Positions 1 to 9,300 of a stretch of 12,223 nt of DNA are shown one piece after another. Source of the stretch: Hyphochytrium catenoides (taxonomy: Eukaryota > Sar > Hyphochytriomycetes > Hyphochytriales > Hyphochytriaceae); the NCBI GenBank assembly GCA_900088475.1, contig FLMG01002199.1, forward strand, positions 13,670 through 25,892. Direction: 5' to 3'. The notes beneath the pieces are model-generated. The model made no database searches. It saw only the letters and a program-made list of their open reading frames with translations, and had not been told where the DNA came from. A program made the translations under genes and the position numbers. Within the stretch, counting starts at the first letter, position 1. Each line of letters opens with the position of its first letter.

Positions 1-256
1 ATCTGCAGCCAAAGAGAACATTGAAGTGGATGTCAAGATAGCGGTTCTCGATGGTTCAAGGGAGAGAGAGAAAGACATAAGGATGGCGATGATGATGGAG
101 TCAAAAGGGAGAGAGAGAGAGGGAGAGGGAGAGAGAAAGGGAGAGAGAGAAAGGGAGAGAGAGAGAGAGAAAGGAGAGAGGGAGGAAGAGTCACTTGCAG
201 ACATGAGGCTTGAAACCACCGCGAAGAAAGTCGGTTACTACAACAAGGACCTGTGA
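1..256 (+). CDS. Partial hypothetical gene, 3' end, convergent with NUP98-96
   Basis: A plus-strand frame open from the window edge encodes SAAKENIEVDVKIAVLDG, then a low-complexity R/E/G stretch from a purine repeat, then DMRLETTAKKVGYYNKDL and a TGA at 254-256. The two ends look like ordinary protein while the middle looks like simple repeat. An alternative is two exons, about 1-53 and 201-256, joined across a 147-nt purine-rich intron ending cacttgcag; the phase agrees (G/AC gives D), but the donor GTTCAA is weak. I do not recognise the protein. If real, it is the tail of a gene entering from the left. Confidence 0.4.
   Translation, partial: SAAKENIEVDVKIAVLDGSREREKDIRMAMMMESKGREREGEGERKGEREREREREKGEREEESLADMRLETTAKKVGYYNKDL
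108..187 (+). repeat. Purine-rich (GA)n simple repeat
   Basis: About 80 nt of almost pure G and A with many GAGAGA runs interrupted by GGGAG and GAAAG. It would encode R/E/G repeats in the plus frame, or lie in a small intron of the convergent gene. Similar but shorter sense-strand purine tracts occur in introns 17 and 19 of the neighbouring gene. Confidence 0.8.
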
Positions 257-370
257 TAATCAATAACATTTAGTTCCTTTACTTTATATAGCAAAAAATG
301 ACTTCCAATCTGTTATTTTCTGATTGATAACTAATGCTCAAGCTGACGTTTGATAACCAATAAGGGCGAG
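257..370. other. Short convergent intergenic region (putative shared 3' flank)
   Basis: 114 nt between the plus-strand TGA at 254-256 and the NUP98-96 stop at 371-373. It is AT-rich. A near-repeat occurs at its two ends: tgataatcaataac (254-267) and tgataaccaataag (351-364), differing at two positions. No AATAAA on either strand. It presumably carries 3' untranslated sequence for one or both genes. Confidence 0.45.
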
Positions 371-3300
371 TCATGCTTCTTGCTGCCGCCAGTGGACGAA
401 GCGCTGGAAGATGTGAGGCAGGTGCTCAGACCTGAACTTCTCTCCAAAGTAGTCAGAAGAGGAAGAGGCGCAGAGCTGCTCGAGCTTCGCGCTGTCGAGA
501 AAGAAAGGAGGAGCACGACCTGTCTCTTCCTCCTCCCCCAGCGCATCCTTGAGGTCCTCTAGCTTCAGCCGTAGGGCTGTCGCTCTCACTAGCAACAAGG
601 GGTGGATAGAAAGAGCAGTTAGGTGTCAGAGAGCAGCAATAATCGGAAAGAAAGAGAAAGAGCGAAGAAGAGACAGAGAGCAGAGCCCAAAGAGTTTTAG
701 GGTTAGGGTTAGGCAATCTGCTAGAGAGAGAGATGGCTGGCAGAAGAGGGAAAGAGGGATGGCTTGTTTACCTGATAAGAAGTGATACATAGAAGAGATG
801 CAGACTCTTTGCTTCCACTCGTCTTCTTCCAAAATCCAGCCAGTTGATGGCCTCCAATGCCTATGACGACGACAGAAGCTGAGTCCTAGTCCTTGCCACC
901 AGTCGCGACCTCTTTCTAGTTTCTCTTCCCATCCTAAGGTCTAAAGCACCTCTTCCCCGTAACTTTCGCCCTTTCTCTCAAATCGTTATCACTGTCTCGA
1001 GGAGCTTCCTCACGTGCTCAGTGCACCTGCTCTCCCCTACTCCCACTCTAAGACCTCACCTCAAGTTGGCGGACACCCTCTCTATCTCCTCGAGGAACAT
1101 CTCTAGGTTCTCCCTCAGCTTCAGCCAGTCCGCCGTGTCCTCGAGCTTGTACTCCAGCAGACGGAGGTATTCTAAGTATAGACCACCGTTGAGGCCCCAC
1201 TCCTATTGAAGAACGCCGTTAGCCTCTAAAAGAGTAGGTCCCACCAACCTAGCGGATAGCGGAGAGACGATCGAGTAATAGAAAGAAAAACATGACAGAG
1301 AAGAAGCTCGAAGAGCGGCCACAGCACGACTGTCAGGTAGGGTAGGAAGATAGTCAGGCAGGAAGAACCCAGTGCCTGCTTATCGCTCTTTCAACTTCCT
1401 CCCTCTTCTCTGTCTCTTTCCCATTCTGTGGACGCGAAAAGCGACATCTTTCTCTTTCTCTCTCTTCCCTTCACCTTCTCAGCCTGCCCCTTCTCAGCCT
1501 GTCTTTAGCTTACCGATAACTGCGAGAGGTCGTCGCAGCCTTCCTGTATGGCCTCCAGAATCTTCCTGAGCACCGAGTAGTCTGCTTGGAAGATGCAAGA
1601 CGGTGACAGCCTGTGGCAACAGACCCTGTGCGCCTCCTCCCACTCTCTGCAGGCAATAAGCTGGGCGATCTCCTCTGAGTAGTTCCGGTCGTAACGAGCG
1701 CGAATCGACTTCGCCTCCGCAATCCACTTAGCAATCAGCGCCAACATAACGACCAGCATGGGCGAGAGAAAGAGAGAAAGAAGAGAACCAACAGATGAAT
1801 GTTAGCTAAGCTGGATCATAACTCATGCTCAGGTAGCCGATGGCTCGGAAAGGGTCTCTCTGCGGACCAAAAGCTCTTTTTTCCCTTCTTCCTAGCGCGA
1901 TCGACCCAGTTCCCCGCTAACTCTGGCTGGTTCGACGCATTCTCTTCAGTTCTCTACGCCCCGTTCTAGCTCTCGGTCAAAGTATAGCCGTCCCTCTCTT
2001 GTCTCTCGTTTCCAGTGTCTCACGTCGAAATTTCCGTCACTTAGGTCATAAAGTTGTTCGCTGCACTACTTTGACTAAGAACTTACAGTGTCTGGCACTC
2101 TCAGCCTCTGAGTGACAAACTCAACCTTCTCCTTGTACTCTTTGCTATCGTAGAAGCTCCAGTGCGGGCAGTTTCTGTGGAGAATGGCGCGCACTGCGGC
2201 TTCTCTTCTCTGTTGATCTGGAAGAGAAAGCGCCACATACACAGCCCAATGCCATTCTCCCCTCTCCTCTAACTCCCGCTGATATGAGGAGAATATAATA
2301 GACTTTGCCTCTATGTCAACATTCTGCCCAAGTGCCTGCAGAAAGCCAAAGGAAAAGAAATATGAACAACTTGTAAGGCGCAGCTTGCCAGGTCTCCTAC
2401 GTCAACCCCTTTCAGGTGTCCGTCTCTCCACATGTTCAGACTGCACTCCTTTCTCATGGTGTCTCTCTCTTGCTCTTGTACTCTCTTCTTTCTCTCTCTC
2501 TGTTCCTCGAAGTCGAAGTTCGTTGTTCTTTGGCAGCGGATGTGGTACTTTTGCACGCCGCTCCCGCTGTCCCGACCATAAATACCCTTCTGTCACTCTA
2601 GTTCCCTGCATTAGCATATCCATGTCCCTGAGTCCCCCGCCTACCTCGAGTATGCTGCAGAGATGCCATGAAAGCGAATAGTCTAGAGGGTTCGAAGTGT
2701 GAGAGAAAGAGTCCAGCACGGCCCGTATGCCGCTCCCAGTGCTGCAGTACAAGCTCATCAAGTGGAAGAGGATGTCCCTCTTGCCCTTGAGCCACTGGCG
2801 CACATCTCGCTGTTCCTCACTCTCCCCTAGCTCGTCTTCTCTCTCCAATCTCTCTCTAACATAGGCTGGCCGCGGCACCTGCACAAGACCCGCCTGTTCT
2901 GCCTTAGAGAAAGCATCGAGTGCATCACCTAGCCTCTCTCCTGGCCCATGCCGGTACCACAGGAAGAGGCCTAAGGCAGCCTTCCAGTCTAAGCCCTTCA
3001 GCCTATCAACCTTAGGACAGCCAGGCAGAAAGGATAGCGTGAGATGTGAAAGATGATATAGAGTACCGTCTATGGGAGGCAAAAGTCAACCGAAGCGTGA
3101 AACGGAGGGTAGAACGTCCAGCAAGATCTCAGAACTTCCATCAGGCAATAAGAGAATAATAGGGCCAACAGAATAGAAGAGTAACACTTGCTCTTTACTC
3201 TTCGTCTATCCAGGACGAGGTCTGTCGATAGTTCATGCAAACGTACATTCTCAACATTTCCCGCCATCAGCTCGTAGAGACGTATGATACCGCGATCAAT

Positions 3301-6300
3301 GTGGGCTGCACTACCGTCTTGGTACCAGAGCTCCAGCTAAGAGTGAGAAAGAGAGAACATCTTAGAACGCCCAAGAAGAACTTCAGTACCAAGACACTCT
3401 AGACTAAATGTTGCCGCCCCATAAGCGGAGGCAGGGACAGCGAGTGGAAGTTCTTATAGAGTCTTGAACCATGTAATCCAGCTTATCCCGCCGCCACCAG
3501 CCTGACATGCCTCCGCAACTTTTGTTCTTACCTGGTCTTTGATGCTATCCCTAAACTCCTCATCATGGTAACCTTGTATCTGGGCGAGAAGGAGAGAGAG
3601 ACGAGGACAGCCAGAGCGAAAAGCAATCTCCGCTGCATCCTCAACTTTGTTTTCACAAAGCCTCTCAAAGATGAGAGAGAGATCATCAGATTCGGTCCCT
3701 CTTTCTCTGTCGTCTTCTCTACCAGCAAGGACGTCTCTAAACCAGGAAGATATCGCTTCTCTCCTCCTATCCAATAACTGGTAATTTGAGAGATCATCGA
3801 GCAATCGACTGTCAGCATCCACAGGCATAAGCTCTTTCTTTGACTCTTCGGGATCTTGAGTGGTCCGCTCCTGCCCAGGCACCAAGAGAGCGGGGAGTTG
3901 TTAATAGGGCTACTGTGTATGGATGCAGTGATAGGAGACACTAGGTGGCACATTTACGGACTTAAGAGACTTTCTCTTAGTCTCCACCTTTTCAATGAGA
4001 TAGCTCGAGCGCTCACCTGGCCCCAAAGAGCATTTACTAGCGTCCAGACCCTTGCCTGTACGACCGTCGAAGGAGAGGACGAATGCAATCCTTGCCCAGC
4101 AAATGCTTTGACATAGCTCTGAAGAGTGGGCGCCATTGCAGCCGCTCCTTCAGGGAGTGAGAAACACTTGACGGTTTCCCGACCTGTGACAGTAGCGAAA
4201 GAGAGTAATAAGGCCATCAGGAACAAGACTCCACGCGCAAAGTTTTAGCGAGATAACAAACAAGAGATGAAGAAATGCTTAAGAGCATCTGTGCTTACCG
4301 GTGTCTCCTTCTTCTACGGTTCCAGAGGTGGCTTCGAGATGTACTTGTAGTCCTAAGGTTGGCGAGAGTTTGGAAGATGCAGCCGGTGGGCTGTTGCTGG
4401 CGTCTCGCCTAAAGAGAGAGAGGGGTCGCTCCAGGAGCACACGGTGGGTCCGTCCCACCTGCTCGTCCGCCATACATAGACTACGCCCGAGGTTCACCAG
4501 TTCCCCTATGAAGACGAGGACGATATGGCAAGACCCAAACGAGATAGAACGCTAGTCAGAACCAATGCTAGCGATCCGGCAGAGACTAGAGACAAGATGA
4601 ACCTGCGAGACAACGAGGTACAACCACGAAGGAAGAGGGAAACCTCAAAGTGTCACAACGAGAGATCCAACCGGACTGAGCTCTTACCGTTAGGTCCCCA
4701 GGAACATCTGAAAGATCGGCCCAGAAATAGCGCCATATCCGTTCGGGACCGAACCTTCCCAGGCCCATCCATAGCCTCAGCGGCGATTTGGAAGGTCCGA
4801 GAAGATGTATCTGGAGCTCGCTTAAAGGGGAAATCAGGAAGAGTGAGTATGGAAAGAGAATGCTAGTTCCAACGGATCAAGGAAGAGCAAAAATTAAGAG
4901 ACAGGTATCCCCGTATCAGAGCGGATGAACAAGAGACAATGGCCCAAGGAAAGACAGAAAAGAGGAAAATCATTGAGGACGTTCGCCGGAAGAGAGTATG
5001 CAGTGCTTTATGCAGGACCTGTTCCATGGAGTAGAAGGCGGCAGGAGGCTTTATCATAGCCACAGCGACTGATGGAGGTGGGAGGAGAGCCAGGGCAGAT
5101 GCAGGAGGGCCCTCTGGAGCAGAAGATCGGGTTTGTGCAGCCCGAACGGAGCTTCGCGTCTTCATTTGATGACGGACGGGGATTCTATTGGAGAGAATGA
5201 GAGAGGACAACGGTTAAACGTTACCTACAGGTAGGAGCTCCCTTCTCTTCTTTCTGTTCTGTCAATAACTCTAACCCTACATCCGACAAGTGCGCGGTGG
5301 TCCATCCTTCGGTGAAGCCCCAACAAGGCTTTCGCTGACTTTGCCTCTAAGAACATCAAGGGGACTTTTCCACCGCTCAGTCTTCTTCCCCTTTCAATAC
5401 TGATAAGTTCTAGAGCTTCCTGCACGATGGGATGTGCGCCTTGGCATTCTCGTCACTAGGTCACTCCTAAGACCCCTAACGTTTCCCCCGAGGACTCACG
5501 AACCTTTCCTTCTTCAAACTTCTGGTCAGTCTTCTTTCAGCAACCTCTTGCCTCTCTCTGTCTTCTCTTGGCTTTTGTGGAAAGAATGAGGATTGCAGAG
5601 CATGGAGGTTCGATGGGTCCAAACCTAACTTCATAGGCAAGGAGCCAGCTAGAGTGGGAGGGGAAGACGAGGACCGAAGAGAATCTCTAAGATTGCTTCT
5701 AGCAAAATCGTTCTCCACGACCTCTCTTCCCTCTCCTTCTGAATCCTCTTCCTCCGAGTCACCAGGAGCTGAGAACTTGGAGCTAGCAGCTGAAAGAGGA
5801 ACGAGAGGCGTAGTAGGCTTTGGAAAGGGTGTGGCTTTCTCTGTCACGCCACGGGCAAGATTCTTTCGTGGAGTGTCTCCAGAGTTGACCTTAGGGGACT
5901 TGTGGACGCCTCCCTTGGGTCTCTCTTCGTCATCTTCATCATCACTATCGTCCAGGCCATATCGGGAGAAATGTTCAGCTCTGAAGCACCAGCGGCCAGT
6001 CTCAGGGGAGTAAGAAATAAGAGTGGCACCACTCTTCGCTGTTCTCTGCTCCACCCTTCGCACATACTTCGCCCTTGCCTCGTCTGTGTCTTGTGCAGGA
6101 AGAATGCCTGATAGAACGCAAAACGGTAGCAAGTCAAATGAGAGAGAGGAGAGATGAAGAGAAAGCAACGGGTGAGTCTACCTTCTAACGTGATTATGGC
6201 TGGCTTGTTCAGTTCCTCGCCCTCTGGGGGCTTTTTCTCCTCATCTGGATAAACGGTGACCGCTCTTTGTCCAATATGAACCAATTCGTCCAGATCTAAA

Positions 6301-9300
6301 CCACTAACGTCCGTCACGCCCAGCCACCGGATCGACCCACAACCCTTACGGCCAATGGTGAAGTTCTCTACATTCCTTAGCTCCTTATCCGTCATGCGTT
6401 CTAACTCTTCCATAGGAGGATCTGTATAATACCCATCACCTGTGAGGTTTGGGCAGTTAGGATTCTGTCTGGACTTTTCAGGACTGTTGGATCGCAAGGG
6501 TCCGTCCTCACTTGTCCGGCGAAGGAACTCTGAATATGAGCGGAACTTCTCTGATGGGGCTTGCTCCTGAAAGGCACCACTAACGTCTCCACCACGGCTC
6601 AGAGCCCCACGAGTAGCGGAGTATTCGCCTGGAGCACGGACCGGAGTGGGGCGTAGAATAGTTTCATCCTTTTCTAGAGCTTTCCATGGAGACGGCGAGG
6701 TAAGAGTTATGTCCTTCTGTGGTGGTCTCCTCACGTCCGTCTGCGGTGAAGTAATCTTCTCTCTGCCATCTTTCCCCGCAGCCATCAACAGCGAGGAGCC
6801 AGGGGTCTGAGAGGAGGGTGCAGTGGCCGGGAGAGACGGGTTGATGGCTACTTGCAGCCTTCGTGGCCCTCCAGGGGAAAGAAGCTCAGATATTCTGCTG
6901 TCAACGCCATCCATTATCACCCGCCCACCAACTAAGACGATGAACTGTTCGGGTATGATGTTGGGACGATAATCCACTAGCTTCTTTCGCAAATCTCCGA
7001 CTGTGAGTTCCTCTGAGAAGTCGACCTTCACTGCCTCTTCCTTGTCCATAAAGATGACCTCTAAGCTCCTTGTATCTGTCTCCGTGGTAGTCCCATCTAT
7101 TGCTTGAACTCCATCCGACGGAGGGAGAGCAAGAACGCCTCTGGTTGTATCTGATTCTCGCTGCCTGTCTGCAGATTTGTCAATAACCAGATGCTTGGGG
7201 TTTCGGCTTAGGAATAGATCTGGGCTCATGGCATAAGCATCAGTACCGATACTCGACATTGTGCCTTTGCCTTTCAGAAAACCTTGAAGGCCTAGGTCCC
7301 CATAGCCACGAGGGAGGATGCGTACTGCTGCCCTGGGTGTCCTGTACATCGTCCCAGCGGAAGCGCTCAGGGCTGTTTGGGACGTCGCTGCCTTGCTCTT
7401 GTCTCCTAGCCCAACCGCCACAGTCTTAGCTCCAGCGTCAGACTTAAGCGGTAGGGCGAGGGCGGCCTTAACCTGCTGCTCTAAGAGACCTGCTCCTGCA
7501 GCTCCTGCACCATAGGGATTAACGTTATGGCTGGCTACCAGTTGTGCTGGAGCCATACCGGGGGCTGCTCCTTGGGCTGCTGGCGCACCAAAAGCGCCAG
7601 TACTGGACCCTAGAGATCCAAAAAGGGGAGCAGCCTGGGCTGTCGAAGGTGTGGAGAAAAGCGAAGACCCTGTGGCTCCGCCACTACCAAAAGAGGAGCC
7701 AAAAAGACCCCCTCCAGTCCCTGTTGAAGGTGTAGAGAAGGAGAATGAAGAGCCAGGAGTTGTCCCGAAGGCACTGCCAGAAGTCCCTGTGCCCCCAAAA
7801 AGAGATGACGTGGAAGAGGATCCTCCCCCAAATAGACTGCTTCCAGTAGTACCAGGCCCAGCAGAAGGAGTCGAAGTAGAGCCTCCAAATAGAGAACCAC
7901 CAGGTGCACTGCCGAAAGTGCTAGAGGAGGAAGGGGTTGAGCCGAAGCTGAAGGGAGAAGAAGCGGCTGTTCCTCCTCCAGTAGCGCCAAACGCGGGAGC
8001 GGTAGAGGTAGTAGAGCCAAAGCTGAAGGGTGACGAAGAGGGGGTCGTGGAGCCAAAGAGACCTGTCGACGGTGTACTTCCAAACCCTGCAATCGGAAGC
8101 AAGCAGAAATGAGTTCGACAAGGGCCAGCCGACAGGAAATGTAGCAGAGGAGACATGGCTAGCAGTAAGGTAGAAGTGTCTAAAGATACGGTGTGTATAC
8201 ATATGCACCAACAGAGATACACTCTTAACATGAAGAAGATCTCACAGACAAGCAGGCGGCTCAGCATGCTTGCAACTAACAAGGCATTACGACAAGGTAA
8301 GACAGGAACGATAGAGTGCGATACAGTCAAATCTTCAGCTCTCAGATAGAAGAAGATGGAGGACGAAGACCAGCGGGAGGATATGAAACCAGAAGAACAC
8401 ATCAACAAGACCATGACTCTATCAAAAGTCCTAGCTCGTACCAGTGCCAAGCCCTGTAGAAGCGGTGGCTGGCTTGAAGCTTCCGAAACCTGTGCTAGCC
8501 GTGGGTGTGGCCGAAGACCCAAACGGTGATGACGCCGCAGGTGTAGTGCTCCCAAACAGCCCTCCGCCGGTCGCCGTAGAGCCGAAGGCAGATGAGGCGG
8601 GCTGGCCAAAGGCTCCAGTCCCTCCTGAAGGCGTAGTAGAGAATGGACTAGCTGCAGTGCTCGCAGTCGAGCCAAAAAGGCCTCCTCCAGTACTTCCGAG
8701 GCCACCTGCAGCGGTGCCACCACCACCGAAGGGAGAAGGGGAAGGCTGAGTGGAGCCAAACGCGGACGATTGCCCAAAAAAGCTGCTCGTAGAGGACCCT
8801 GCGGGTTGAGAGCTGCCAAATCCTCCAGAGAGGCCCCCGAAAGTGGATCCTCCGGCTCCAAATGCTCCTGTGGTAGCTCCTGGAGCTGCCGCTCCTACAG
8901 ACGACCGTCCAGTAAGGGAGATTAGTGAGTCAATAGCTACTATATGTATATACTAGACGATACAGAGAAAGCAAGGCGGTACGGCTAGGGACGCTGCAGC
9001 TGACTACTCTAGGGGAGAGAGACGAGAGAGAAGGGCGCCATGCAAAAGGTAACCAGAAGTCGAGATAATAGAAAGAGAAGACTATAGTGTCAGAACAGGG
9101 AAACATAGAGTCTTGAAGGTGATATTCTATGATACCTGGATTCCCTTTCACTCCTTTTTGATAGTCTTCCCATCGTAGCTCCTCAGGACTCTTGTGCAGG
9201 TACTGGGGCATTGCGCTGATGGACATGAAGACGTGCCCGCTAGCATCTTTATCCTAGTGAATTTATACATAAATGGTAGCCAACACGGAGTTAGGCACTC

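Larger units (their letters stand above)
371..4183 (-). other. Nup96 alpha-helical solenoid, exons 14-22
   Basis: Nine exons encode the helical body that places Nup96 in the Y-complex scaffold. Matches to human Nup96, by eye: exon 14 [11 protein letters not shown] (human LTWTLCEALWGH); exon 15 [10 protein letters not shown] and [13 protein letters not shown]; exon 16 [10 protein letters not shown] and [10 protein letters not shown]; exon 17 [14 protein letters not shown] and [16 protein letters not shown]; exon 18 [15 protein letters not shown] and [10 protein letters not shown]; exon 19 [11 protein letters not shown] and [14 protein letters not shown]; exon 20 [12 protein letters not shown]; exon 21 [16 protein letters not shown]. 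Exon 22 is a variable C-terminal tail ending in HWRQQEA and TGA at 373-371. All joins here are phase-consistent. The matches run in the family order along the whole length, so the gene looks intact. Confidence 0.93.

Noticed and set aside
107-187. Purine repeat considered as a CRISPR or structured repeat array
   Set aside because: It is an irregular GA simple repeat without unique spacers or conserved unit length.
2402-2556. Minus-strand continuation after exon 17 with an R/E-rich tail, and an alternative exon with FDFEEQ and [13 protein letters not shown]
   Set aside because: Both fall in intron 17. Joining SILE directly to ALGQNVD gives a far better match to Nup96 and correct phase.
3454-3531. 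Coding continuation after SIKDQ ([15 protein letters not shown]) or a 50-nt intron leading to LDYMVQDS
   Set aside because: The exon at 3336 ([16 protein letters not shown]) joins in phase 0 and matches the family; the nearer options do not.
5225-5346. [11 protein letters not shown] considered as the conserved SFR..WGPN motif
   Set aside because: The true motif, [17 protein letters not shown], is found further downstream in exon 12 with the expected neighbours.
7651-8112. Plus-strand proline/valine-rich open frames (also at 8444-8749 and 9610-9999)
   Set aside because: They lie exactly opposite the FG-repeat exons and mirror the repeat codons (FG and SS read backwards as P, K, E, V); shadows of the Nup98 coding strand.
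5844-8861. A single 1005-codon minus-strand open frame
   Set aside because: It reads exon 7 in a non-FG frame, then runs through introns 7 and 8. Only its middle part (8086-6182) is the true coding frame; the ends are artefacts of stop-free introns.
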